A DNA stretch of 64,000 bases from Oxalobacteraceae bacterium (GTDB lineage: Bacteria; Pseudomonadota; Gammaproteobacteria; Burkholderiales; Burkholderiaceae_D), in the NCBI GenBank assembly GCA_025352145.1, contig JANXTY010000050.1:1-64000 (forward strand), in the 5' to 3' direction. The notes under the pieces were generated by a model, which was given only the letters and a program-made list of their open reading frames with translations, was not told the DNA's origin and searched no databases. Made by a program: the position numbers and the translations under genes. Of this stretch, positions 34,418 to 44,763 are shown in pieces (within the stretch, counting starts at the first letter, position 1; each line of letters starts with the position of its first letter).

Positions 34418-37400
34418 ATGAACATATCAATTTTTTTGTCGACTTCGTCTCGTGCGGTATTAAGGCGATTGGCTTGCTGCATGATCGCGCTGTTATCCTT
34501 GCCCGTCCACGGAGCAGTCACGGATCTGGCAGACTCGCCACTGAATGGCAAATCGGCAGTACCAGGCAACCTGGCAATAACGGCGTCGGTCGAATATCCG
34601 ACCGCAAGCACGCCCGCTTTTCCAAGTACCTCTGCTTATTCAACAGGCGCACTTTACCTGGGATACTTCGACTCAGATAAGTGTTACGCCTACGTCGTCG
34701 GAACACCCATAACCACCAGCTACTTTACACCGTTTAGCATCGATATTACACATTCCCACACATGCACAAATAAATGGAGCGGCCACTACTTGAACTGGGC
34801 TTCAACTCAGTCAATTGATGCCTTCCGATGGGCCCTGACGGGTGGCAAGCGCGTCGTCGATGATGCCACCACCGATAGTACGCATGGGACAATTCTAGAA
34901 AAAACTTATTTTGCTGCTTTAGGTGCTAGTTATGCTCCCGACAAAACACTACCCATAGGATTCAGTACCGGTGCTACGCCGTTTTCCTGGGCCAACAACA
35001 CGCGTATCGCGGCAATGAATACTACGATGTTAATCACCAGCACAGGAGATCTGTCCGGCGCCGTTACCGACTACAGCAATCAAGCCTCGCCAGTAGCCGG
35101 AACAGTCTACCGACTTTACATGCGGGTGAAGGTATGTGACTCCACAGTATTGCCATCCGTAACGCTCGAAAGCAATTGCGTGCAATATGGAGCGAACAAC
35201 TATAAACCCGAAGGCCTTTTGCAGAAATACGCAATGAAGCTGCGCTACTCCATCTTCGGTTACCTGAACGACTCCGACGGATACCGTGATGGGGGCGTCC
35301 TGCGCGCGCGCATGAAATACATCGGCCCCATGCAGCCCGTACCCGGTTCGAGCAATATAACAAATCCGAATGCCGAATGGGATAGCACCACCGGTGTCAT
35401 GATTATCAACCCAGATCCATTGGATGCCACAGCAACGACTACAGCCTCTACTGTCGCAGGATATACGGTGGCAATTCCAAACAGCGGGGTGATGAACTAC
35501 CTAAACAAATTTGGCAAAGCAGGTGCCTACAAAACATATGATCCCGTCAGTGAATTGTATTATGCAGCGCATCGGTATTTCAGAAATAAAGGCAACGTAG
35601 CCAGCTACTCTAGTCTTAGTGGCGCCGGCAGCACCGCCAACATGACGACCTGGCTCGACGACTTTCCGGTTATTTCGACATGGGCTGATCCCATCCTGTA
35701 TTCATGCCAGCAAAATTTCATTTTGGGCATCGGTGACGTCAATACCCACAAAGATGAAAATCTTCCAGGCAGCTCCCTTAACAGCTATGAGCCTGCAGTC
35801 CCTCCAGAAGTGACTGCCGACACACTACTTAGTACTAATCCTGCATCGGCTGGAGTGACCGTTGCGACTAACATGGTGGGACAATTAGAGGGGATAAGCT
35901 CCCTAGCCACCTACAGTTCTGGCCGTAATAACAGTATGTATATAGCTGGCTTGGCATACGATGCGCATACGAACGATATTCGTGCCGATTTAACGGGCAA
36001 ACAATCAATTGAAACCTACTGGCTGGATGTCATGGAAGGCCAAGTTTATAAGACCAAGAACCAGAACCAGTACTATCTTGCTGCCAAATATGGGGGTTTT
36101 ACCGTACCCTCCGGTTTTGATCCCTATGCCGCCAGCAATACGACAACGACCCTTGCCGATAGCACTTGGTATACCACAACCGACCTAACCCCCTCACCCG
36201 CCCAAAAACGCCCTGACAACTATTATTTAGCAAATCAGGCAGACAAGATGGTCAACAGCTTAAAGACTGCATTTGCCGATATTGCGCAAAAAGCCAATGC
36301 AGTAACGACCTCGTTTTCTTCAGCCTCTTCACAAGTGGGCAAGGGTACCGACAACATGAGTTATTCGTCGGATTTCTCTGGCACCAATAATATCTGGTCT
36401 GGTGAAGTTCTTGGAAAGACCGTGACATATGCCGCAGACGGTACCCCGAGCTACGCCGATGCCTGGAATGCGGGAACAAATTTAACTGCAAGAATCACCC
36501 CGCGCCAGATAATTACTTGCTGTACCACACAAACTGCCATCTCCACTTCTACCACAGGGAGTGGCGGCTTAGAATTTGAGACAGCCAACATAGTTGGCAT
36601 CTCCCCGTCAACGAATTACTCAACCAATTTCGCCAATGTGCCTAATGCGACGTCTCAAAGCGCAGCAAATTACCTTGCTTACCTGCGCGGTAACACAACT
36701 AAAGAAGTCCGTCTGGGGGGCGCCTATAAAAATCGTAATTCACTGCTTGGCGACATTGTTGATTCCAAAATCACGCCCGTCAGCGCCCCCGAGCTTCAGC
36801 TTTTGGATAGCTTCAATCCTGGTTACAACGCCTTCAAACTTAGTTACAAGAACCGTGCAAAAGTCATTTATGTAGGGGCCAACGATGGCATGATGCATGC
36901 GTTCGACGGCACTGCCGCCGGAGGTTCGGAGTTGTTTGCTTACATTCCCGGTCTTATTTACGGCAGCATCGCTAATATAGGCGATATCAATTCCACCCAC
37001 CAAAATTATGTCAATGCAACCCCACAGTCATACGACATCGACATGACAGCAACAGGGGGACCAACGCCGTCTACGGCTGGAACGGCCAACTGGAAATCTG
37101 TATTGATCGGTGGCCTGGGCAAAGGTGGAAAGGGCTATTATGCAATTGACATAACCAACCCAGCCAGCTGGACCAGCGAGACCGCACTAGCCGGCAAAGT
37201 ATTGTGGGAATTTACCGATAGCAGAATGGGGTATTCCTACGGCGACCCTGTCGTGGTAAAAACAAAAAAATATGGTTGGGTCGTGATATTTTGTTCCGGC
37301 TACAACAATGCCGATGGTATTGGATACGTCTTCATTGTGAACCCAAGCAACGGCAGACTGTTAGAAACAATTTCAACAGGCGTGGGATCAGCTGGCACAC

Positions 37401-38212
37401 CATCTGGTCTTGCGTATCCTAGCGCATTTATAAACGACTATGGCAACTTCACCTCCGACGCAGTCTATGCAGGTGATTTGTTAGGCAATCTGTGGCGTGT
37501 AGACCTGACCCCCGCTTCAGGCGCTTATCCTATCACCAAGATCGCAACACTGAAGGATCCCGGCGGCGCATCACAACCTATTACTACACGGCCTACCATT
37601 GCGACTCAACCTGACTCCTTCAAACGCTATGTCCTCATCGGTACCGGACGCTTGCTTGGCCTAAGCGATATGACTAATGCGCAACAGCAAGCCTTTTATG
37701 CAATCGTGGATGGGACTGCCAGTGCGTTTTATACTAGTAGTACCCTCCCATCCGGTGTCTCCTTCCCCATCAGACGCAGCGATCTGGGAGTTAATTCCGA
37801 CACATTGACCGGAGTCACCTCGGCGATGCCGATGGGGTGGTACTTTGACCTACAAATTGTGGGGGCGGTGGGACAGCGCATCAATACACCTCCAGATACG
37901 ACCTTCGGACTCATCGCGTTCAGCGCAAATTGGCCCACTGGCACTACCTGCAGCCCTACGGGAACGAGCGATGTTTTTGCGCTTAACTTTGCGACAGGGA
38001 AAAGCGTATTGACCGATAACACTGGGGCGCTAATATCTAGAAAAACAACGACTGACGGTTTAGCGACGGATGTCAAATTCTTTAGTGTGGACGGTCATCT
38101 CCGTTTGATCGCCGGCACAACAGGCGGAAGTGTTACTAACATGACGGGAACATTTACCAGTTCGCAAAAAGTGATGGGAATGAATTGGCGCGGCATGCCA
38201 TCCGGTGACTAA
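34418..38212 (+). CDS. pilY1: PilY1-type pilus tip adhesin
   Basis: This 1264-residue secreted protein has a signal peptide (to about residue 33, VHGAVTD). A long variable N-terminal region (to about 780) is followed by the PilC/PilY1 beta-propeller (VIYVGANDGMMHAFDGTA, ... YAGDLLGNLWRVDL). No canonical von Willebrand A motif was found in the N-terminal part; the segment ILGIGDVNTHKDE may be its altered counterpart. PilY1 acts in pilus extension, adhesion and surface sensing. It ends with 8 bases overlapping the next gene. Confidence 0.92.
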   Translation: MNISIFLSTSSRAVLRRLACCMIALLSLPVHGAVTDLADSPLNGKSAVPGNLAITASVEYPTASTPAFPSTSAYSTGALYLGYFDSDKCYAYVVGTPITTSYFTPFSIDITHSHTCTNKWSGHYLNWASTQSIDAFRWALTGGKRVVDDATTDSTHGTILEKTYFAALGASYAPDKTLPIGFSTGATPFSWANNTRIAAMNTTMLITSTGDLSGAVTDYSNQASPVAGTVYRLYMRVKVCDSTVLPSVTLESNCVQYGANNYKPEGLLQKYAMKLRYSIFGYLNDSDGYRDGGVLRARMKYIGPMQPVPGSSNITNPNAEWDSTTGVMIINPDPLDATATTTASTVAGYTVAIPNSGVMNYLNKFGKAGAYKTYDPVSELYYAAHRYFRNKGNVASYSSLSGAGSTANMTTWLDDFPVISTWADPILYSCQQNFILGIGDVNTHKDENLPGSSLNSYEPAVPPEVTADTLLSTNPASAGVTVATNMVGQLEGISSLATYSSGRNNSMYIAGLAYDAHTNDIRADLTGKQSIETYWLDVMEGQVYKTKNQNQYYLAAKYGGFTVPSGFDPYAASNTTTTLADSTWYTTTDLTPSPAQKRPDNYYLANQADKMVNSLKTAFADIAQKANAVTTSFSSASSQVGKGTDNMSYSSDFSGTNNIWSGEVLGKTVTYAADGTPSYADAWNAGTNLTARITPRQIITCCTTQTAISTSTTGSGGLEFETANIVGISPSTNYSTNFANVPNATSQSAANYLAYLRGNTTKEVRLGGAYKNRNSLLGDIVDSKITPVSAPELQLLDSFNPGYNAFKLSYKNRAKVIYVGANDGMMHAFDGTAAGGSELFAYIPGLIYGSIANIGDINSTHQNYVNATPQSYDIDMTATGGPTPSTAGTANWKSVLIGGLGKGGKGYYAIDITNPASWTSETALAGKVLWEFTDSRMGYSYGDPVVVKTKKYGWVVIFCSGYNNADGIGYVFIVNPSNGRLLETISTGVGSAGTPSGLAYPSAFINDYGNFTSDAVYAGDLLGNLWRVDLTPASGAYPITKIATLKDPGGASQPITTRPTIATQPDSFKRYVLIGTGRLLGLSDMTNAQQQAFYAIVDGTASAFYTSSTLPSGVSFPIRRSDLGVNSDTLTGVTSAMPMGWYFDLQIVGAVGQRINTPPDTTFGLIAFSANWPTGTTCSPTGTSDVFALNFATGKSVLTDNTGALISRKTTTDGLATDVKFFSVDGHLRLIAGTTGGSVTNMTGTFTSSQKVMGMNWRGMPSGD

Positions 38213-38930
38213 ACGGGAGAAGCAGCATTTGGCACGCAAGCGAATTTTAAACGGACAGGGAACATTATGGGGGGAGCTGCTACATTGGCTCCCGCTGTTC
38301 TCTCACCCTTTTATTATCTGTCTGAGCGGATCGATCGCATTACATTTGCTGGTGCTAAGTGCAGTTTCGGATACCACCCTTCCAGGAAGACTTACGAAAG
38401 AGAGTGCGCAATCACCAAAAATGATGCTGTATGTCGGCCTCGGTGAAGCACGTGCGACGGTGCCCCGGACACCTGCCGAAGGAGCGATACGAGAGATTCA
38501 TCCTATTTTCAAAAAAAATCGCCCTGGCAGCGGCGCAATTGGTGTGCCTACACCCAAACAAGGTCCGGCCAAACCTACGCCTAACATTCAAGATGAATCG
38601 CTTTCGACATTCCTGCCCTCAAGCCAATTGGACCGAGGCGCACTACCCATTACAGAACCCGATTCCACATTACTCAATGGCATTCAGAGTAGCGGACACC
38701 CCATTAGGCTACGTCTTTATATAAATGCTCACGGCCTCGTCACAGACATTCGCGTTCTCCAAGCCGATGATTTCGACAAGGATGCTATTACCCAAATCAA
38801 AGCCATGTTTTTTGCTACCGCATTTATCGCTGGTCGCCATCAAGGAAAAGACGTTCCCTCCTATATCGACATCGAACTCACTATTTCAGAGTTTACGGGC
38901 GTCCCTTCCACCGCTATACGCCAACCCTGA
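38205..38930 (+). CDS. TonB-like protein encoded at the end of the pilin operon
   Basis: This 241-residue protein has one membrane helix (about residues 37-55), a proline-rich linker (about 85-130) and a C-terminal TonB-like domain (RLRLYINAHGLVTDIRVL, ... YIDIELTI). It overlaps pilY1 by 8 bases and is thus translationally coupled to it. TonB proteins transmit energy to outer-membrane receptors; one here may link to pilus or adhesin function or simply be an orphan TonB. No ExbB or ExbD gene lies nearby. Confidence 0.7.
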   Translation: MTKREKQHLARKRILNGQGTLWGELLHWLPLFSHPFIICLSGSIALHLLVLSAVSDTTLPGRLTKESAQSPKMMLYVGLGEARATVPRTPAEGAIREIHPIFKKNRPGSGAIGVPTPKQGPAKPTPNIQDESLSTFLPSSQLDRGALPITEPDSTLLNGIQSSGHPIRLRLYINAHGLVTDIRVLQADDFDKDAITQIKAMFFATAFIAGRHQGKDVPSYIDIELTISEFTGVPSTAIRQP

Positions 38931-39017
38931 TGGAGGGTCAAACCCGCCTATTCAGGCTGTTAAAATAACACCGCATTCTGCTCCAAACGCCACAACCCCA
39001 CCCGCAATGGAATCTCC

Positions 39018-39764
39018 ATGATCATTTTAATTACCGGCGCCACCGCTGGATTTGGTGCCGAAATAGCCCGAAAATTTGTGCGGCATGGACACAAAGTTAT
39101 CGCAACTGGCCGCCGAAAAAATCGGCTCAATGAACTCACTACTGAACTAGGCAGCAACCTGCTTCCCCTGGTTTTAGATGTCACCAATAAAGTGGCCATC
39201 ACCACAGCATTCGCTGCGCTCCCAAATGAATGGCGAGACATCGATGTGCTAGTCAACAATGCCGGACTAGCGCTCGGCACCGAGCCAGCCCAATGCGCAT
39301 TGCTGGACGAATGGGAAACCATGATTGATACCAATTGCAAAGGGGTGGTCACCATGACACGAGCGCTGTTGCCAGGTATGGTGGAGCGCGGCAGTGGTCT
39401 GGTGATCAACCTCGGCTCGGTTGCCGGGCACTATCCCTACCCCGGCGGTAATGTATATGGAGCAACCAAAGCATTCGTTGAACAATTTACCCTCAACCTG
39501 CGCGCCGATCTGGTCGGAACTGGGGTGCGTGCTACCAACCTTGCGCCAGGTTTATGTGGTGGTACTGAATTCTCGAATGTACGCTATCGCGGTAACGACG
39601 GTGCCGCAGCCAAGGTGTATGAGGGAACGGTTCCACTCACCGCAACCGATATTGCGGAGACGATCTATTGGATCTCGACCTTACCTCCCCATATCAACAT
39701 CAATAGCATCGAGATGATGCCCACTTGCCAGGGATTTGCCCCCTTTTCTATTAAACGAAATTAA
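39018..39764 (+). CDS. ydfG: NADP-dependent 3-hydroxy acid dehydrogenase YdfG
   Basis: This 248-residue short-chain dehydrogenase has TGATAGFG, NNAG and YGATKAF. APGLCGGTEFSNVRYRGND closely follows the YdfG pattern. YdfG oxidises serine, threonine and 3-hydroxy acids, and reduces malonic semialdehyde. Its stop overlaps the stop of the convergent penicillin-binding gene. Confidence 0.92.
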   Translation: MIILITGATAGFGAEIARKFVRHGHKVIATGRRKNRLNELTTELGSNLLPLVLDVTNKVAITTAFAALPNEWRDIDVLVNNAGLALGTEPAQCALLDEWETMIDTNCKGVVTMTRALLPGMVERGSGLVINLGSVAGHYPYPGGNVYGATKAFVEQFTLNLRADLVGTGVRATNLAPGLCGGTEFSNVRYRGNDGAAAKVYEGTVPLTATDIAETIYWISTLPPHININSIEMMPTCQGFAPFSIKRN

Positions 39765-42700
39765 TAGCGCTGCCCTGATGCTGCGATCACTTTTGGATTA
39801 GCACTTACTACAGGTTCTAACATCGGCATTAAACTCGGTGCCAGTACCTTGAGTAGCTGCGCTGGCAAGGCACTGGTAAAGTCATAATTGGCAGCCTGAG
39901 GACCATGCACATAAGCGGTGATGCTACCAAAAAATCGCTCGTCGATATTGAATAAAAAAGTTGCGGTGCGATTGACGAAACGCTGCTCAATGAGCTGACC
40001 GTGGACTCCATACACATCAAAACGCTGGTCGCCGGTACCGGTTTTCCCGCCAACAGGAATCACGCTGCCATCGGTGCGAATAAACGCTCTTCGCACACGC
40101 TTGGCAGTGCCATTTTCCACCACCTCTCGTATCGCGCGCAGCGTGGCCTCGGTTACTTCTTTCGGTAGTACTTGCTCACTCTTTCCCGGTTTGCGCTTAA
40201 GTACGGTTTCATAGGGTGTACCAGCAGCGAAGTGCAATATTTGAACTCGCTCGGTCGGCTTACGTACACCTCCGTTGACGAGGATGCCCATCAATTCTGC
40301 GAGTGCCGCAGGACGATCGGCCGAGGCGCCAAGCGCGGTCGCATAAGATGGCACCAGCGAATCAAACGGATAGCCCAAGCGCTTCCATTGTCGATGGATT
40401 TCTAAAAATCCTTCCACCTCAAGCAAACTTAAAATCCGTTGATCTTGTGCTTGTTTACGATGAGTATTGAATAGCCAAAAATATACATCTTGCCGTTCAT
40501 TTTTGCTCGCTTCCTGCACTTCAGATAAACTGGCCTGGGGATGCAATCGCATGTATCCAACTATCCATAACTCAAGCGGATGGACAGTAGCGAGAAAGCC
40601 GCGATCAGCAAGTGACATTTTTCCCGGCGAATATTGTTCGTAGAGCTTGGCTAATTTCTCACTGCTCACCTCATTTTCAGAATGCAAATTTTCTTTCACG
40701 AAAATCGCAAATTTATCTAAGGGTTCATTGGGTGCGAGCATGCGGAATACGCTAGCCAACCGCGATGGCGTAGGATGCAGACCATCCAGCAATTCTGCCT
40801 GTGCTTGCTCGGCTGTCATATCACGATATTTCGTGTAAAAACGCTGAATGAAAACACGTCCTTCCCGATCTGCAAAACGACTCAGATAAACGTCGCGCCG
40901 TGGATTATCAGCATCTTGCAACAGGCTAGCGGAAGAACCTGCCGTCTGGAACATGTAGTAATGCACGACATCGCGCAACAAGCGTACGAAAACGAGGTTG
41001 ATTGAACTGCGCAGACCATCGCGTACCGAGAATGTCTTGCTATCGTCCTCATGATGGAAATTATTAAATGTATGTATACCGCCGCCTGTGAAGAAACTCT
41101 CTGCCGGACTGGCCGAATAGCTACGACCCAACGCAGCCTCTAGCATCGCTGGCAAGCTTTTATCCTTAGCTTTTTGCAGGTAGTCGATAGCCCAGCGCGA
41201 GATGACGTCTTGGGGATCCACGGTAACCTTGCGTAATTGTTCTGTTTCCAAGCTACTGTTACGTTTGTGCAAATCCGCCACAATCTCGAGATAAGTCACC
41301 ATCGTACGTAATTTGGCGGTCGATCCCAGGTCAAGTTTGGCACCGTCATTAATATCGAGCGGCTGATCGAAATTATCCGTTTGGATGCGCAGATAGTTGG
41401 CCTTTTCACCGCGTTCGAGCAAAGTAAAACTATAGATCACATTTGCTGGATCCCCTTTGCCAAGCAAGCCTTTGCCCTGCAACCCTTCGGCGTTCGCGAT
41501 TGCGGGGTCGCGCAAATTGCGTAACACAGTGGTAACTGCTTTTTGCGCTTGCGCATCGAGGGTGCTAGTGACACTCAAATCCAAACGGTCAAGATTATAA
41601 AGACGCGAATCGCCCAGCAAACCCGATAATTGCGTGCGTACCGCTGTTGCCGCTTTCCGTGTCACAAAAGTACCGGAGGCTGCCGGATTGCCGCTCTTGC
41701 GTGGATTGAGTGAAGAATGAATCGCCACCTCACTCAAGGTAGATGAAATCACACCGGCATGTGCCAGCAAACGCAAATAACTGTTCGTCAACGTATCGAG
41801 CGCAGTCTGATTGGTCAAATAAAACGAGGGCCGACGCTGCGAAATCAATAAACTCAACGCCTGTTTGTACGCTTGCGCTGAGGCCGATGAAACACCGGTG
41901 CCTGGCCTATTTTTCTCAGCATTTTTCAGCAACTGATTTACCTCTGCAAAATCGCGGCCATACCACACCCACATCCCATCACCCACGCCGTTGACTTCAC
42001 CATAGCCGGCTTTGGCCGAGAGTGGGACAGTATTGAGATAATCGACTACTAACTGGCGCCGCACGGCTCGCGTATCCTCTCCTTGGTGATAAGCACGTAG
42101 AGATGCAGAAAACATTTGATAGAGCTTGTCTTTCAACGAGGTAGTGCGTCCTTCAAAGGAGTGGCGATATTTTTCTATCTGCGTTGCCAGGGTACTGCCA
42201 CCAGCAGATTTTTTATCCGTACTAAAAACATGCAGGCCTTTGTCGAGCACAGCCTTGCCGAGACGATCCCATTCAACTGCAGGATTACGCTTTGGGTTAT
42301 CAGGATCAAGAAGATCGCGATTTTCAATAAATAACAAACTCTTTACCAGAAGTGCTGGTGTGTCTTCAAAACCGGAATACACGCGCTCTGGATAACGAGC
42401 TTCAAACAAAGGTTGATGGTGTGAATCCAGAATCGACAAACCCACCTGAATCTTTTCGCGATAAGGAATAAAAATGCCCTCATCACTGAGTGCCCGCATG
42501 TCTGGAGAAATCTGTGCTTGCGCCGTAATTTGGAAATCCTTGGCCTTTAGTTTGCTAAAAAATTCCGGCAAATTCGAATAACCAAGTCGTTCGTCATAAG
42601 GACTTTCCTGGGGATAACGAATAGAAGAACTCGGCCCCGACTTGACTGCGTATTTCATTTTCCCCGCCAGATTGGCAAAGAAATGCGCTTGCCGTTCAGA

Positions 42701-42991
42701 GCTGCGCATTTCACTATGAACCAGCCAACTCAGCACAATGATGATTGTCAAAATAATAGGGAATAATACCCGTCCGATGCGTCGCCACAAAGACCGAGCG
42801 CGTACCTCGGGTTGCCCAATGGTTTGTTGTATAGGAAGCAGGAGCGTCGGCGCAAAGGACGAAGGAATATCACGCAATTTTGGAGCGCGCTGACGCAGGC
42901 GAAAAGGGCGTACCGTTAAAGCTTTAGAGCGTAACTTACGGATCGCGCCTACATAGGTATGAGGCCTCTTCCAACGCACTTTATCATTCAT
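39761..42991 (-). CDS. Large class A penicillin-binding protein (GT51 plus transpeptidase)
   Basis: This 1076-residue protein has an Arg-rich cytoplasmic tail of about 75 residues, one membrane segment (about 75-90), a GT51 domain (LLFIENRDLL with the catalytic Glu; GGSTLATQIEKYRHS) and a transpeptidase domain with S-T-A-K (serine nucleophile), S-I-N and K-T-G (VGGKTGTGD). It should polymerise and cross-link peptidoglycan. The GT51 motifs differ from classical PBP1a (E-N-R instead of E-D-x), and the sequence between the domains is long, so it is a divergent subfamily. Confidence 0.88.
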   Translation of the reverse strand: MNDKVRWKRPHTYVGAIRKLRSKALTVRPFRLRQRAPKLRDIPSSFAPTLLLPIQQTIGQPEVRARSLWRRIGRVLFPIILTIIIVLSWLVHSEMRSSERQAHFFANLAGKMKYAVKSGPSSSIRYPQESPYDERLGYSNLPEFFSKLKAKDFQITAQAQISPDMRALSDEGIFIPYREKIQVGLSILDSHHQPLFEARYPERVYSGFEDTPALLVKSLLFIENRDLLDPDNPKRNPAVEWDRLGKAVLDKGLHVFSTDKKSAGGSTLATQIEKYRHSFEGRTTSLKDKLYQMFSASLRAYHQGEDTRAVRRQLVVDYLNTVPLSAKAGYGEVNGVGDGMWVWYGRDFAEVNQLLKNAEKNRPGTGVSSASAQAYKQALSLLISQRRPSFYLTNQTALDTLTNSYLRLLAHAGVISSTLSEVAIHSSLNPRKSGNPAASGTFVTRKAATAVRTQLSGLLGDSRLYNLDRLDLSVTSTLDAQAQKAVTTVLRNLRDPAIANAEGLQGKGLLGKGDPANVIYSFTLLERGEKANYLRIQTDNFDQPLDINDGAKLDLGSTAKLRTMVTYLEIVADLHKRNSSLETEQLRKVTVDPQDVISRWAIDYLQKAKDKSLPAMLEAALGRSYSASPAESFFTGGGIHTFNNFHHEDDSKTFSVRDGLRSSINLVFVRLLRDVVHYYMFQTAGSSASLLQDADNPRRDVYLSRFADREGRVFIQRFYTKYRDMTAEQAQAELLDGLHPTPSRLASVFRMLAPNEPLDKFAIFVKENLHSENEVSSEKLAKLYEQYSPGKMSLADRGFLATVHPLELWIVGYMRLHPQASLSEVQEASKNERQDVYFWLFNTHRKQAQDQRILSLLEVEGFLEIHRQWKRLGYPFDSLVPSYATALGASADRPAALAELMGILVNGGVRKPTERVQILHFAAGTPYETVLKRKPGKSEQVLPKEVTEATLRAIREVVENGTAKRVRRAFIRTDGSVIPVGGKTGTGDQRFDVYGVHGQLIEQRFVNRTATFLFNIDERFFGSITAYVHGPQAANYDFTSALPAQLLKVLAPSLMPMLEPVVSANPKVIAASGQRY

Positions 42992-43107
42992 CCTATGACT
43001 AACCTGTTTCGCATAAATTCATTAGACAACATCCACCTTGATATACCCATTTGCTACAGTTCCCCTATCAAAAAATAGGACGACTCATCAATTATTATTT
43101 GAATTTC

Positions 43108-43911
43108 CTAGGCGGGGTGATACTCCACCTTCAAATGATCCAGGCCCAAGAGCATTTTTCTGTATGCTGCTTCTGTCTGAACCGGATCGCCTTTAACACC
43201 AAGCTCAGTATGGCGACGGGTTACCGCATCGCCAATGTTAGGCAAACTGAACACTTTCACCAAAGGGAAAGCTATTTCAATCTGCTCCATCAACGGCGTC
43301 AGCGCAGACTCGGCTGATTCATACACACACACTGCTTTTTCTAAATGCGGCACTCGATGAAATAAATGCGCGTAATAAATATCGAGTACCCATTCAATCA
43401 TGGGCGAAGCCATCACGGGAAATCCTGGCACGAAATAGTGCGCGCCCGACTGACCGGCATTGATCGAAAATCCAGGGATTTTATTAAATGGATTGGGAAT
43501 AATGCCAGCGCCTTGGGGGAACTCCCCCATCTTCAAACGATGCAAATTTTCTGGGGTCGTAAAATCGGGCTGCACACCATTCTCGCGCGCGCTGTCGGCA
43601 ATACGCTCCTGGATTTTTTCCTTGGCCTCTGGATGCAGAAGAAGGGGCAATTCCAACGCTGCCGCAACACATTGGCGCGTATGGTCATCGGGTGTCGCGC
43701 CAATGCCACCGCAAGAAAATACAATATCTCCACTACCGAAACTACGCCGCAAACTTGCCGTAATGCGCGCGCGGTCATCCCCTATGATTTCAGTCCACGC
43801 CAATTGTAAGCCACGCGCAGAAAGCAATTCCAACACTCTCGGGAAATGCTTGTCTATCCGTTTTCCGGACAAAATTTCATCACCAATAATAAGGAGTCCG
43901 ATCACCATCAT
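43108..43911 (-). CDS. CinA-like molybdopterin-binding domain protein
   Basis: This 267-residue protein matches the N-terminal MoCF-binding domain of CinA (GLLIIGDEILSGKRID, FSCGGIGATPDDHTR). It has no C-terminal CinA amidohydrolase domain, as in the CinA-type single-domain proteins found in proteobacteria. Family members bind molybdopterin-like substrates or cleave ADP-ribose or NMN. The real role here is unknown. Confidence 0.85.
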   Translation of the reverse strand: MMVIGLLIIGDEILSGKRIDKHFPRVLELLSARGLQLAWTEIIGDDRARITASLRRSFGSGDIVFSCGGIGATPDDHTRQCVAAALELPLLLHPEAKEKIQERIADSARENGVQPDFTTPENLHRLKMGEFPQGAGIIPNPFNKIPGFSINAGQSGAHYFVPGFPVMASPMIEWVLDIYYAHLFHRVPHLEKAVCVYESAESALTPLMEQIEIAFPLVKVFSLPNIGDAVTRRHTELGVKGDPVQTEAAYRKMLLGLDHLKVEYHPA

Positions 43912-43935
43912 AGTGTCTTTCGAAAATACGTCACA

Positions 43936-44763
43936 TCATGCAGTGTTCTGTATCGCTACCGCCGCCTCAGCGCGGTATTTAGCCAACGTATCGAGACAAT
44001 AATACTGAAACCATATCGCGGCAAACATCAAAAGCAATACATAGAACCAAATCGCAACAACGGCCAGAAAGGGGGAAGTAACTGCAATCGAACCCTGCAT
44101 CCATAATAGCGTGGGCAATGTTCCCAGGATGCCGACCAGCACCCCCATGGTTAACAACGGCCAACGGTGCAACCGTAGCATCTCGTTACGTTCGTGCTCG
44201 CTGGCATGATGACCCAGAACGTCATACGCCACCACGCGATAAATGAGCCAAGCCCATAATGCTGGCTGCAACACAAAAGCTAAAAGCGGGATCAGGCAAA
44301 AAGGCGCTATCGTAATCGACAGAAATGCAAACCAAAAAAAAGAAAAAATAATCCTGCGCGAACGGCTCCCTACATTACCGTTGCAGCAGATTGCAAGATG
44401 AGGAAAATGGCGTTCAGTCGCCCGTTTTGCTATGGCAGGCATTGCGACGAAACGGATAATAAGAAGCGCTGTCAGTATCATCAACGGCATGAGTGCCGCC
44501 ATTACAATCAAAGGCACAATAACTGTTTTTAAAGCGCCCAGACCAAATGTAGTGAGCAGCCCACCGGAAATACGAAATCCATCGTTCGCAGAAAAGAAGC
44601 TGTGCACACAATCCAGCAATGGTTGCAAATACAACGACAAGACGACGCCCCATACCAACAAGGCCAACAAGAACGGTACACAACTGAGCAGCAACATTCT
44701 CACATGGAGTTGCATGATGAATGCTCGACCAAACGCAACAAAAACAGGTCTTATCAAACACAT
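43936..44763 (-). CDS. EI24/CysZ-like membrane protein
   Basis: This protein of about 275 residues has at least four to six hydrophobic segments and matches the EI24 domain pattern (FVAFGRAFIMQ..., LIPLLAFVLQPALWAWLIYRV). CysZ relatives transport sulfate. It starts at the ATG at 44763; a TTG five codons upstream is possible. It is 24 bases upstream of the CinA-like gene on the same strand, likely co-transcribed. Confidence 0.8.
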   Translation of the reverse strand: MCLIRPVFVAFGRAFIMQLHVRMLLLSCVPFLLALLVWGVVLSLYLQPLLDCVHSFFSANDGFRISGGLLTTFGLGALKTVIVPLIVMAALMPLMILTALLIIRFVAMPAIAKRATERHFPHLAICCNGNVGSRSRRIIFSFFWFAFLSITIAPFCLIPLLAFVLQPALWAWLIYRVVAYDVLGHHASEHERNEMLRLHRWPLLTMGVLVGILGTLPTLLWMQGSIAVTSPFLAVVAIWFYVLLLMFAAIWFQYYCLDTLAKYRAEAAVAIQNTA

